64,000 nucleotides of DNA, taken from Piromyces finnis (lineage: Eukaryota > Neocallimastigomycota > Neocallimastigomycetes > Neocallimastigales > Neocallimastigaceae). Under the pieces are notes generated by a model. That model saw only the letters and a program-made list of their open reading frames with translations. It was not told where the DNA came from and did no database searches. Where the stretch lies: NCBI GenBank assembly GCA_002104945.1, contig MCFH01000072.1, forward strand, positions 1 to 64,000. The letters are read 5' to 3'. The translations under genes were made by a program, and so were the position numbers. The first letter of the stretch is position 1. Every line of letters starts with the position of its first letter. Positions 36,609 to 49,596 of this stretch are shown in pieces.

Positions 36609-39600
36609 TTTTAATTTATTTATTTTATATCTTTTTTTTTTTTTTTTTTACAAAAAAAAAATATATATATATATATATTTGTTGATTTCACCGCATACCA
36701 TATTTTAAATTATAATTTTAAAAGTTTTGATATTTATACAAAATATAGAATAGTTGAAGAAGATAGGGTGGATACATAGTTAGTAATATATTATATATTT
36801 TTGTTTTAATTATATAAAAATATAAAAAATATAAAATATTAAAAATGTATTTTAAAGATATGTCTATTATTTTTTTTTTCATATACTATTTCATTATTAT
36901 TAAAATTTAATAATAGGTATATATCGTTTTTTATATTGTCTTTTTCTTTTTATTCTTTGTCTATAACTAATAATATTATTCTATTTTTTTCTTTTTACGT
37001 CGATAGCTGATATATAATAAAAGGTGACACTTACAATATTAATTGTTATTTGCAAAAAAAAAAAAAGTTTTAATTTATGATAAAAAAAAAAGAATTAATT
37101 TTTTTTATAGTTCCAAAATTGTTGAGTTTTTTTTTTTTTTTTTATTAAAAGTTCAAGCTTTAACTTTTCAAAATTGTTTTATAATAATTTAATATTTTTT
37201 ATTTTTTATTTTTTATTTTTTATAAAAATTATTATAAATAGTTTGGTTTTTTTTTTTTTTTTTTTTTTTATAATTATTAGTATTGAAATAACAAAAAATA
37301 TTAAGTTTTTTTTTTTTTTTTTTAAAAATAATATTTAAAAAAAGTTATTATTTCAAGAGAGAAAAAAAAATAGTTTTAGAGTAAAGTTTAAAAAAAAAAA
37401 AGAAATTTTTAGGTTTTTTATAGTTTTTTTTTTTTTTAATTAAACTTTTTTTTTTTTTTTGAAATTTTAATTATAAAAATTTAATTTAATTTTATAATAT
37501 ATTAAAATCAATTAAAACTAAATATTCAACTGATTTAATTTAAAAAGAAAGAAATCGGTACACACAATACTATTTTCTATTTATTTTAATCTATGTGATA
37601 AATATATTAGAATACATTAGAATATATAATAAAATTTAATAAATCATTTTTTTAAAAGTCACTTTTTAACCTCAATTTTCAACCAGAACCTAAGGAAAGA
37701 AAAAAAGTGCTTAATTCTGTTTCTAAATACGGATAGAATCAACATACAAGTTACAGGTAAAGCAAACCTTTTTTAATCAATAAATTATCAATTTAAAAAT
37801 GATTATTAAAAGTAGAATAAATGATTTTTTTTTTTTTTTAATTTTGATTATAAATTAACTCCAAAGGTATAAAAGAAAAAAGGGATGGTAAAAAAGGGTA
37901 GCAATACCTATAACAATACCCAATAATAATAACTAATGAATATATTAGTATCCATTTACAATGATTATTGCAAATGAATTAATAACACTTTTTATATAAA
38001 ATTCCATCGGATGATGATGATAATACTAAGAAAAATTAATATTAATTGCTTATTTAATAAATGACCTTTTTTTTTTTTTTTTATTAATTTGATTAAAAAA
38101 AATAAATTAATTAAAAGAATTAGTAAAAAGTCAACTTTTAGTTTTAAGATTAAAGATAAAATAAAATAAAATAAAACTAGATGGTATTCTTTATTCTTGC
38201 TTTATTTTTTTCACCACTAATACAATGCCCAAAAAAAAAAATTAACAATGCCTTTTTTTTTTCATTCTATTATAGAATAACTTATTGAAAATAGAAAGAT
38301 ATTTTAAAAAAAAAAAAACAGAAAAATTGATAGATGTATTCATATATTAATAATATATGATAATATATTGATAATAAATTAAAAAATTAATTTATTTTTT
38401 AAATCCTTAAATTATATTGGTCAATATTTTAATTAATTTAAAGTGCAGAAAAAAAAAAAAAAGCAATTTAAAGTCAAAGATAAACTTTCAAGGAAAGGTA
38501 GAAAAAAAAAAAAAAAAGGTGATGACCATAAATAAAAAGTAGTGAGATTATAGATTTAAAAAAAAAAAAAAAAAAAAAAACATTTATTTTATTAGTGTGT
38601 AGCGTATCCATAATTTCTTTTTTTTTTTTTTTCTTTCAAATAATAAAAGAAAAGAAATGGAAACTCACTTGAAAGATCAACATTTTTTATAGTAGGATTG
38701 TCCCTATATAAATAAATTTTAAAGTATTACTTTTCATGAAGGATTACCTTAATATCGACTTATACATTTCTTTGAATTTTTTATAAAATAAAAAAAAAGA
38801 TTAAAACTTTTTTCACCATATTTCTCATCCTAATGAATAGTGTAGGATTAATGCTAATACCATTGATATTTTTTATGGCGTGTGAATGTATCCGGATTAA
38901 AATAATTCATTGTGTGTGTGTGTGGTGGTGGTAACAAATTTCTATTTTTTTTTTTAATTTAGGATTATATCAAAGGACAAGAACGTACTATAAAAAAAAA
39001 AAAAACGAATAATTATAAAGTTTATATTTTATTTCCTTTTCATCTTTTTTTTTTTTTTAAAAAAAAAAATTTAAAGTATTGTTAATATATGGACTGCATC
39101 AAAAAAATAAAAAAAAAAGAGGTTGATATGAAATTAAAGAATGTATTTATATGGAAAAAAAAAAAACTTTTATTTAAAAAACTATCCATTTTTTATTATT
39201 TCTATTTAGTTAAAATGATGGATTAAAAAAAAAAGAGAGTTTTAAAGGTTGAAAATGCTTTCAATTCATTATTACCTATAATGAAACCATTGATATTCTC
39301 TAACCCTGTGTCAAAATTATATACCCTGAATAAATCCTGAATAAATCCTCCAAGAAATTTTAAAATAAATTTTCAAACTACTTTTTTTATATTGAATAAA
39401 ACATTTTTTCTTTCTTTCTTTTTTATTTCGGGTGTAAAGTTTTGTTTATTTTTATTTAAAAATACTTTTTAAAGTAAAAATAAAAAAAAACTATTTTTTT
39501 TTTTTTTGATTATGTTTTGTTTATTTAAATAAAGAGGAGATTAAATATAATCTTTTTTTCTTAATAATAAAATTAAATCTTAATTTATATTCTATAAATA

Positions 39601-39865
39601 GTTTACCAATTTTAAATATATTTTTTTAATATAAAAAAAAGTATGGTAAAATAGAGTATTATTATTAATTTTTCGTTTTTGATTTCTTGCATTTTTTACA
39701 TTTTTTTTTTTTTCATTCTATATTAATTATTTTTTTTTAGGCATGAATTATTAATATATGTTATTTTTTATTGATTATATACTAAAAGGATATATTATTA
39801 CAATATATAATAATTCATGATGTATATTTTATTACAATATTTTAATTATATCTTGGAGTGATAAT
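36609..39865. other. Intergenic, AT-rich, no gene seen
   Basis: About 3.3 kb between the CBM48-like gene and the 3' end of the chitin deacetylase gene. It consists of homopolymer tracts and short AT words, with a (GT)n-(GGT)n patch at about 38911-38933. I looked for exon-like stretches on both strands and found none. Confidence 0.6.
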
Positions 39866-41850
39866 TTAATGTCTTAATAAAAATAAAGAGAGAATAACAG
39901 CAAAAGTAGAGAAAATCATCTTAGCTTCAATACTTGAAGCAGAAGAACTATCATTAATTTCCATAGTTTGACCGACATTAGTAGCATCAACTGCATTGTT
40001 GCCATTTAAATTGTTAGCAATACCTTCATTACCAGTGGCTTGGTAAGCAGAAGTACCAAGACATTCACTAAGAGAAACAAATTCATATCCAAGACTTTTA
40101 ACGTATTCTACAACAGCTGGAAGAACAGTATCAACAGTAGTAGCGTGAACATCGTGCATTAAAGAAATGAAACTGTGGGTTTGTGGTGAAACACCTGGAG
40201 CAGTAAGTTGTTTGTTTAATTCAGCTTTAACATTGTCAAGAAGAGTTTCTGGATTTGATCTGAATTCCCAATCTCTAGTATCAGTTCCCCACATAATAAT
40301 ATTGTATCCAGAAGCACCCAAGTACTTTTGAACTCTTTCATTGTAAGCTTGTCTTTCTGGGTCAGTTTCTTGATAAGCACCACTACCACATGGTGGTCTG
40401 AAGAAAGCTGGCTTTACACCAATAATATTTTGAATGGTATCAGTCATCTTATCAATGTTGGTTTCCATAGTACCTTCTTTAATGGCTTCAAATAAATCCT
40501 TGTGATAATAAGTGTGTGATCCAATTTCATGACCTTCATTAGCTTCCTGTCTAATTAAATCAATAGTTTCTTGGCTGGTTTCAACATTACCATAGTTAAT
40601 ACCATTAACAAAGAAAGTAGCCTTAATATTATTTTGTTTTAAAAATTGTAAAGCTCTTGGGGTAGTAAGTGGGTTTGGTCCATCATCAACTATGATTAAA
40701 ATGTAAAAAAAAATTAGTTAATCATTTAATTAATGAAAAATTCTATCCTATAACTAAAATGATGTATCATTGTTGATAGTTACAAGTTAAAACAAATTGT
40801 CCTGGCTTTTGACAAAATTGATAAATAGGAGCTGCTGGAGCTGCGGCAAGTTCAGCATCAGTAAAGCGACTGACACTAGAAATTGGAGCAGAGGTTGTAC
40901 CAGTAGCTGGGGCAGCTGGAGCTGGGGCAGCGGCAGCGGCAGAGGTACTAACAGCTTGTTCAGTGCCAACAGATTTTCCTATAAAGTTGGAAACGTTTAA
41001 TAATATATCATTGAGAAACAATAGAAATAAAACAATAAATTTATTAATCATTTATATCATTGAGAAACAAGAGAAATAAAACAATAAATTTATTAATCAT
41101 TTATATAAACAATAATTTAATTCATTTTTATTTAACGAATTACTTTTGTATTGTAAAATGTAAATTTTTATAGAAATTGTTAATATAGTAAATTGTTTAC
41201 ATTATATATATTTATACTATATTGTATATTAAATTGATACTTTTTTTTAAATATATATATAGTTATTCATTATTAATCATATTTGTTTATTAAAAAAAGA
41301 TAGATTTATAAAACTTTCATGCTATCTTAAGTTTTTTACATTTTTATATCGATATTTGGATTGTTCTTTTCATTTTAATACATCTATTCAACAAAAAAAA
41401 AAATTTAAATTGTACTTTTTTAAATTAAAGCAATATCCCCTTTTTACTGATAATAAATAATTAATTTTAAAAAATACATTTTATTTCTCTTGAAAAAAAA
41501 AATATAATATGATTTTCATATATCATTTAAACATAATGATAAATGAACATGAGTTTCAAAGTTAAAAAGTAATGGATTGAAAAATAATAATTTCTAAATT
41601 TATAAAAGTATTTACAATTATATTAAAATTGATTGCATTAAATTAACCATTTTTATTTTTTTCCATTTAGTAAATAAAATGTAAAACTATTTTAAAACTT
41701 TATAACTATAGAATTCCCATGATTAATCATGGTATCCAACATTTATTATGAAAAAGAACTTTATATAATTAAAAAAAAAAATTCTTTAAAATTATTACCA
41801 TAAGCAGTAGCACTAGCAGCTAATAAACTAATGGCGATTCTCTTGAACAT
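39866..41850 (-). CDS. Chitin/polysaccharide deacetylase (CE4), GPI-type, three exons
   Basis: Model: exon 1 41850-41799 (signal peptide MFKRIAISLLAASATAYG), intron 41798-40979, exon 2 40978-40784, intron 40783-40687, exon 3 40686-39866; 1068 nt, 355 residues. All five NodB motifs are seen. TFDDGP (about 82-87) is formed exactly across the second splice. HTYYH is the metal-binding His pair, followed by FRPPCG, a DTRDW loop, and LMHDVHATT with the catalytic His. CE4 enzymes remove acetyl groups from chitin or chitooligosaccharides, using a divalent metal. An Ala/Pro-rich linker lies before the catalytic domain. The C-terminus (NDSSSASS, then a hydrophobic tail ending FLLRH) looks like a GPI signal, so the enzyme should sit on the plasma membrane or cell wall. 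A Met at 41051 inside the first intron can look like a start, but the real start is at 41850. Confidence 0.92.
41005..41103. repeat. 49-bp tandem duplication in intron 1 of the chitin deacetylase gene
   Basis: Two head-to-tail copies containing TCATTGAGAAACAA begin 49 bp apart (that word at 41008 and 41057) and differ at one base (A-T-A-G versus A-G-A-G). They lie just upstream of the 3' splice site, read in the direction of the gene. Confidence 0.9.
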
Positions 41851-44316
41851 TTTTATTATTTATTCTATATATATTTATAAAAAGCTTTGGATTTTATAAC
41901 TAAATTTTTATATTTTTTATTTTGATTTTTATATTTTTTTTTTTTGCTTTTTTTTTTTTTTTTTTTTTTTTTTTGTTTTTTTTGTTTTTGTTTTTGTTTG
42001 TTCTTGTTGTTGTTTTTTGGCTTTTTTTTTTTTTCTAGCCTCTTTTTTCCTTTTTATTTTTTATTTTTTTTTAACGATTATTATTTATTATCAAAAAAAA
42101 AAAAAAAATTAATTCCTTATTTTTATATTTATATTTCACAATAAAAAAAATAATACCCTAATAATTTTTTTATTTTAATAATTCCATCTTCATATAAAAA
42201 TAAAACCAATTTATTAATTAATATAATAAAATATATAGATTGTATTAATTATTTATATAATGATTTAATTCTTTTTTTTAATAATAATATAAATCTTTTT
42301 AATTGCTAATATAATTAATATGTTTTATTCTATAAGAGTTATTATATATTTAATATATATAATTATAATAAGATTAATAAACTAATTTAATAAATTTTAT
42401 TTATTAATAAAAAATTAAATTAATTTTTTGTGTAATCTAAAAAAAACATTATATTTAAACTTTAATTATAATAAAATTGAAGATGGCTCTTAATTGACTA
42501 GAATAAAAAATAGAATTTGAACTAAATTTAATATAAAAACTGCATTTTCATTCGTTAACCAAAATGAATAAATATTTTTTATATTAAAATTAATATAAAT
42601 AGTATATTAATAAATCATTTCTATTTACAAATACATAATGTAATATAATGTAATGTATTTAAAAGTTTCATAGTAAAATTGAAAAATAGAAGCATAGAAT
42701 GTCAAAAAGGTGGGTTAGCCTAAAAAGAAATTTTTAAGGAGAAATTGGGAAAAAAAAAATTTAATTTGTGGGATAATTTTCAATTTCATGATTGTTTTGA
42801 CATTAAATAATAATTTCAATAATACAATAGAATAGTGTCAATAATTAATAATTCAATAGTATAATATGAATTATTATTAATATTATTATTAATATTATTA
42901 TTATTATTATTATTAATATTATTTTATTACCGCCGCCGTTTATTATCTAAAATTAAAAAAAAAATAAAGGAGAAGATTTGTGTTTAATTTATATTGTACA
43001 TTACAATACAATATAGGGTGTATAAGCCAATAAAATTCCATAAATAGAAATTAAATGACGATTCAATTATTCATAGGAATTATTCATAGGAATGGCATAA
43101 ATAAAGGGTAAGTAGTATGGTGTATGATTGAGAAACAATAAAAAAGGCTAAAAAGAATAAAAGAGATAAAAGCCAAAAGGCAAAAAAAAAAAAAAAAAAA
43201 AAAAAAAAGGAAAAGGAAAAGGAAAAGGGTATATAAATGTATTCTATTGTTTTTTAAAAATAAAAATAATTAAAAATCTTATTATTTTTTTTTTAAAAAT
43301 AAAACTATAAATAATAATGCTTTCATATAAAAAGGAAAGAAAAAAAAAAATTCAAAAAAGGCATTTTCCTTTTATGGTTAAATTTGTTTTTTTTATTGAG
43401 AAGGAAATGAATCATCATCATCATCATCATCATCAACAAGTGATCCTTTTTCTCTTTGAATATAAATAAAAACTTTTTTTTGTAGGATGAATTTTACCTT
43501 TAAATGAAATCTGACCTATTTTATAAAGGTTGAATTAGAAAAGTTAAAAAAAAAAAAAAATCTCAAAATTTTCTTATAAATTGAGATTTTTTTTAAAAAA
43601 AATAAAGAATAATTGAAAATAAAAATGGGATTAGGTTGGGGTAGATATGTTTTTTTTTTTTGTTTTTTTTTTTAATTCCTTTCTTTTATTAGTTTTTTTT
43701 TTTTTTTAATAGATTTTATTTATTATTTCTTTTTTTTTTTTTTTTGAAATATTATTTTAAACTTTTTTTTTTTACTTAAAAAATAAAAAGTAAATAAAAA
43801 TAATACTACTAATTATATAATATGATATTTGTAAAAAGGATAAATATAAAAATGAAATCATACAACGAGTGATCTAAAAAAAAAAAAGTATTATCTTTTC
43901 ATAGTGTTTTTTATTATAGTTTAGTATTATTTTGAATATTTTTTTTCGGTGTTGTTATCAAATAATTAATTATTGGTTCACTTTTTTTTTTTGCTTTTGT
44001 TTTGTTTTTTTTTTTTCCTAAAAAAATTTTACAAATAGTCTTATATTTTAAATATACAACTTTAAAAATGATATTAACAAGATAATAACTTTTTGAAAAA
44101 AAATTAAAAAAAAATTCTGCTTTAAATTCTTTTTCTTTTAAAACATTTTTAATCTTTATATATTTTGTCTTTTTTTTTTTTTAATTTTTATTTCTTTTTT
44201 TTAAAAAATTAATTATTTTTTTTTTATTTTTATAAAAATAAATTTCTAATTTTATAATTTATTCTTTTTTTACTAAATATTTAAATAATTATATTAGGTT
44301 GATAATCTATATTAAA
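41851..44316. other. Intergenic, AT-rich, no gene seen
   Basis: About 2.5 kb with poly-T/G-T-rich sequence close upstream of the deacetylase (41940-42030), which may be its promoter region, then AT-rich DNA to the SH3 gene 3' end. There is a short CATCAT repeat at 43411-43432. No gene found. Confidence 0.6.
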
Positions 44317-45537
44317 TTATTGAGTTGGACGAGCAAGAGAACTGAAACGATCCTTTTTAGTTTCATCAACACCAGTGATTCTATTAACTGGGAAGACACC
44401 TTCAGTATTAAAGGATAAGTTTCTACCCTTAGCCCAACCATCATCATAAACTTCTATGATTTCAACAACATTTCCTGGTTCTAATTCAATTTCATCATTT
44501 AAGCTTGGTTGAAAATCATATTTAATGGTATATTGACATCCAGGAACGATTTGTGTATTATCTGAAGCTTTTGGATAACATTGATCATAACCTTGGTTGT
44601 ATTGATCTTGAACTTGACCTTGACCATATTGATTATCATAACCTTGGTTAGCATATTGGTCTTGAGCAGCGTATTGATCAGCATATCCTTGACCATATTG
44701 ATTATCATAACCTTGGTTAGCATATTGGTCTTGAGCAGCGTATTGATCAGCATATTGATCTTGAGCATTGTATTGATCAGCATATCCTTGATCAATATTT
44801 GTAGCATAACCAGTTTCATAGGTTGGTTTATCATTTTGATAATTATTGTAAGTGGTGGTTGGTTGATGAGTAAAGTTAAATTCTTCATCATCCTTACTTC
44901 TCTTACTACGAATACAAATGAAGGCAAGAATACAAATAACAACAGCAGCAACACCAATACCAATATATATGTATTTATTGTTATTACCATTCTTTGGATT
45001 ATCAGTACTTTCATCAGTTGAAGTTGAAGTAGCACCTGAATTAGTAGGTGTACTATAATTGTTAGTTGATGTACTTTGGTTGTTAGAAGGTTGTGAACTT
45101 GAAGCTTGATTATTAGTTTGTGGAGTGGTAGTTTGAGGTGTAGTACCTACTGGATTTTGAACATTATTGGTTGAACCTTGATCATTACCTGGAACATTGG
45201 TGTTATTTTGATCACCATTAGTATTTGTATCACCTGGAACACTAGGGTTGGTATTACCTGGATTTGTTGGTAAATTATTTCCTGGGTTATTATTACCTTG
45301 GTTTGAATCTGGTTGAGTAACAGGAGTATTATTATCTTGTTCTTTTTCAGGTTTTCCTGTATTTGGTTCTGGTGTAGCTGGAGTGTTATTACCTGCATCT
45401 TCTGGTGGATTTGATGGAGTATTATCTCCATTACCAGCATCATTATCTGGTTCTTGTCTTGGAAGAATAACTCTTGCACTACATTGAATTGCTAATATAG
45501 CAATTAATAAAAAAATTATTAATTGTTTTGAATTCAT
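44317..45537 (-). CDS. Single-pass membrane protein with cytoplasmic SH3 domain (Fus1-like layout)
   Basis: A single-exon ORF of 406 residues. A signal peptide (MNSKQLIIFLLIAILAIQC) leads into an ectodomain of about 165 residues rich in Asn, Pro, Thr and Gly, probably heavily glycosylated. One membrane span follows at about 189-209 (YIYIGIGVAAVVICILAFIC) with a stop-transfer RSKRSK. The cytoplasmic part has Tyr/Gln/Asp repeats (ADQYAAQDQYANQGYDNQYG twice) and ends in an SH3 domain at about 335-392. The SH3 signature residues are seen: the ALYDY-like IKYDFQP, EIELEPGNVVEII, DDGWAKG and GVFPVNRI. The layout resembles yeast Fus1, a cell-fusion scaffold, but I see no sequence evidence beyond the SH3. 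It may bring proline-rich actin or signalling partners to the surface. The Tyr repeats could be phosphorylation sites or a spacer. Confidence 0.85.
   Translation of the reverse strand: MNSKQLIIFLLIAILAIQCSARVILPRQEPDNDAGNGDNTPSNPPEDAGNNTPATPEPNTGKPEKEQDNNTPVTQPDSNQGNNNPGNNLPTNPGNTNPSVPGDTNTNGDQNNTNVPGNDQGSTNNVQNPVGTTPQTTTPQTNNQASSSQPSNNQSTSTNNYSTPTNSGATSTSTDESTDNPKNGNNNKYIYIGIGVAAVVICILAFICIRSKRSKDDEEFNFTHQPTTTYNNYQNDKPTYETGYATNIDQGYADQYNAQDQYADQYAAQDQYANQGYDNQYGQGYADQYAAQDQYANQGYDNQYGQGQVQDQYNQGYDQCYPKASDNTQIVPGCQYTIKYDFQPSLNDEIELEPGNVVEIIEVYDDGWAKGRNLSFNTEGVFPVNRITGVDETKKDRFSSLARPTQ
44619..44756 (-). repeat. 69-bp (23-residue) tandem duplication in the SH3 protein gene
   Basis: Two nearly identical 69-bp units, for example the word TGACCATATTG beginning at 44621 and again at 44690, encode the doubled Asp-Gln-Tyr-rich segment. 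Identity at the base level, not only the residue level, implies a recent duplication. Confidence 0.9.
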
Positions 45538-48500
45538 TTTTACTTTCCTCTATATTATATAATTTAAAATCTTTAAAAATAAATATTGTTAATACTTTTT
45601 TTTAATTTATTATAAATTTTAATAATCATTTTTCTTCTTACCTATTTATTTATAAAAATTTTTATTTCAAAGATAATAAAAAATTTTTTAAAGGATCAAC
45701 TTTTTATTATCTTTTAAGGTTTTTTTAAATAATACTATATATATAATAAAATAAAAACAAATAAATTTTTTATTTATTAATAAATTTTTAATTTTTTTTA
45801 ATTTATATTCATACAATAAATTTTTAAATAAAAATAAATATCAATTTTTTTTATTTATTACTAATTATTGATTTTTTTTTTTTTTTAATTTATAAATAAT
45901 AAATTCTTAAAATATTATATTCTTAATTAATCAGTGCATAGGTAACATATGTAACAAGTGACTTTATGCTTTTTGTTATTATATTTTCTTAATATTAACA
46001 ACCATATTTTTCATTTTTATATTTTCTCTTTCCCTTTTTTCTAATATAACCTTTTCAACCGCATCTCTTTTTCATTTTTATATTTTACTCTTTTTCTTTT
46101 TTTTTTCTATATATACAATCTTTTCAACTACTTCAATTTTAAATTTATTGCAAATAATCATTGTATAATATGATAAAATTCATTCACCAAATAATATATT
46201 TATATAAGTTAAATAGTGAAGACTTTTAATACTATAATTTTTACTTATTTGTATTCTTTTATTTTGACGGACATTTTTATTTTGAAATATTGATAAAATG
46301 TGGTATATTTGGAGGAAAAAATATTGTTATATTACTAAATTTATCTACATTATATTATGATTTGACTCTTTACTTTTATATTTAATACTATATAAATTTT
46401 TATTTTTCAATATTTTATTTTCATGTTTCATATTATTTAATCTTTTACTTTTTTAATATTCGACTTTTATTATACTTTAATACTACAAATGTTATTTACC
46501 TAAATTTATAATTTATAATTTTTTTAATTTTATTAATTATTTATTTTACTTTAAAATAGTTTACTTTTTTTAACAAATTATTAAAAAAAAAAAAAAAAAA
46601 GGTGAATATCCAGCTTTTATATAATATTACTCAATAATTCTTCTTTTTATAATGTATATTAAAATATAATACATTATATGTTAATATATTGTTATACAAT
46701 TATAAAATTAATCAAAATAATATATTTAATTTAAAACGAATATATTAAACATTTTATTTATAAAGATTTTTTTATATTACTTCAAAGCTTAATTATTAAT
46801 AAATTATATTTAATCTGTAGGTTAAGTTTTAATATATTGAATACAATTAATTATTTATATTATTAGGTATATTATAATGATATTAAAAAATTTAATATTA
46901 TAATTTTTAGTAATTTAATATTTAATAATATTTAATATAGGTTACACGTATCTTTTTTCATTAAATAAAAAACTTGTTTTGATATATATTATAATATATT
47001 GAGAATATATTTTATAATAATTTAATTTATTTATTTTTATATATTTTCTATTTCAAGGAATTTTGTATCACATTCTCATTATTATTATAATTTATTAATC
47101 AATAGTAAATTTAATAAAAATAATTTTATAAACATATATTAGTTTGTATACTAATATATTAATTATCAGTATATTCAACTTTTTATAAATATATCATATT
47201 TTATTATCATTAAAATATTATTTAACATATTATCAATATCATTTATATATTTATTAAAACTATTTTAATATAATATTTTATATTGAACTGATATATTAGA
47301 GATATATTTTAAATTCATTCATTGCATTGAATTGCATTGAATATTCTATATATAAATAGTAGTATCAAAATAAAAAAACACTAGCAGCATGTAAAAAAAA
47401 AACAAAGGATTTATATTCCACAATATACAAAGCAATATAATTTCTATATATAAAATAAATTGAAATTCAATATAATATATGTTTATAATAAATTTTTAAT
47501 AATATTTTTATATAGTGTCACTAGTTTGTGGTTAATAAAAGAATTAAAATATTATTATTATGGACTATTCTAGGCAATAACTACACCATAGATTATAATT
47601 ATTCTAGGTTATCATATTGGTTAAAATAATTTATAATATTATTTAATACTACCATAATTACGATATTATTATAATACTATTTTATTACCTATTATTTTTT
47701 ATCATTAAAATAGCATTTCCTTATTATCATCATTTGTATTATAATATTATAATAGGATTATTCAATATTATTGTAATACTATTCCATTATTCTAATATAT
47801 TACCCTAGGTTATTATGAATACTTTTATATTAATTGAAATCTTTACTTCTATCTAAAAAGTAATCTAAAAAGTTTGTTTTTTTCTATCCTAATATATATC
47901 AGAATGATTCAAAGAAAAATTAGAATAACTAATTCATCTAATTATTTTACTAAAAAAAACTATATATCTTCTTATTCTTTTAATAGAATACTGCTTTTTA
48001 ATAAAGTAAATACAGGATTTATTATTTATTATAATAAACCTTTTTATTAAATATGTCTTGTTGCTTGTTTACTATTGTCTACCTGACTTCCTGGTCATAT
48101 TACCCAAAAAAAAAATTCATTTTTATTTGATAATATATTAAAATAAATGATATTCATTTTTCTTGAAATAAATAAAAAATTTTGTTTTTTTTTTGGTATG
48201 AGGATATAAAATTATATTAAATAAAGTTTATTAATAAAAAAAGATTTTTCCATTAAAATTTTGTTTTTATTTTTTTAAAAAAAAAAACTTTTATCAAAAA
48301 AAAAAAAGAAACAAAAAGTCTTGATATTGACTTTGTTCTTTAAATAATTTCTACAATATATGTTAATTGATCATAGAATAGGTAGCGATGGATTAAAAGG
48401 AAAAAAAAGAATTTAATTACTTTATATCCTAGAATTACTATTTTGATGGCACATTCATACATTACATTTAAAAATATAATAGTATAAACACTTTAAACAT

Positions 48501-49596
48501 TGTTCATGTAATTGCAGAGCTATGAATTTATTATTGGATAACACTATTCAAAGTTTATTCCCATAAATCCTTTTCTCAAATATATATATACATAAGGAAT
48601 ACTATTCACTTTTTAAATGTAATTCTTATAATTCTTATTATTAAAATGTCAATTTAGAGACATTTTTTAATTGTAATACATTACTTAATTTATTGTACAT
48701 TATTCATATATTATGTATTTATAAGGGATTACAAAAAAGGTTAGGTGAAAATAGGGAAAGTGTATGTATTTAATGAAGAAAATTATATATATATAAAAAA
48801 AAGTTAATAGTGATCAAAGAATATGATAATGAGATAATGATGGTAGTAATTACAATAGAAATAGAAACTAATTTATAAGAGATAGAAAAAAAAAACTATA
48901 TATAAATAAAGATTATATATACCATTTTAATTTATGAAAAATCAATTTGACTTTTCAACATGACTAAAATTATATTCATTTTATATAGCTTAATTTTTAA
49001 ATAATAATTATATCCAACATACATAGTGAATGTATTTATATATTTTTTGAAATATACTTTAGAAAAGGATATTTTTATTGCATCGTTAACAATTTTCAAT
49101 GTTTCATTGTTGTTTATAATGTATTATTTGAATTGAAAGACTATGAACATATAATTTCCATTCCATATTATATAAAGAAAACTAATAAATTTTTTTCATG
49201 GATATAATTATTTTTTTTGTTTCTTTCTTTTTTTCGATATTTACTTTATCATTTCTTTATTATCTCAATAATGACAAATTATTTAAAAAAGATGTTTAAA
49301 TTAAAAAGAAATCTCTTATAAAAACGTTTATATAATTATTTCAAATGAAAAGAATAAACACCATTATTTTTTTTATTTAGAATTGTTTAATGCCAAAAAA
49401 AAAAAAAAAAGGCAATAGTAGGTAACTGAAAATTTTATATTTGAATTTTTTCAGGTTAAATTTTGAATTTTCAAAGTTTCTACATAAAAAAAATTTTAAT
49501 ATTAAATTAAATTAAGACAGGTTAGTTTATATTAAAATAAAAAATAGAAAATAATTTTTATTGTTGTTTTCTTTATTCATGAAAAATTAAAAAAGT
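45538..49596. other. Intergenic, very AT-rich, no gene seen
   Basis: About 4.1 kb between the divergent SH3 and ZW10 genes. It has few homopolymers over most of its length and many TAATATT-type words. I found no ORF, exon-like stretch or tRNA-like T-arm. Both promoters must lie at its ends. Confidence 0.6.

Noticed and set aside
40767-41051. Apparent 94-residue gene starting at 41051 with a hydrophobic start
   Set aside because: Its start lies in intron 1, in a duplicated repeat, and its end runs into a GT donor. The real frame splices to give TFDDGP and uses the signal exon at 41850.
44499-45479. Ile/Met/Leu-rich ORFs overlapping the SH3 gene
   Set aside because: Shifted-frame and antisense shadows of Asn/Gln/Asp-rich codons; no start context or motif.
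45538-49596. tRNA or snRNA genes in long intergenic stretches
   Set aside because: I looked for T-arm words such as GGTTCGA and for compact GC-richer segments and saw none. A covariance search would be more sensitive.
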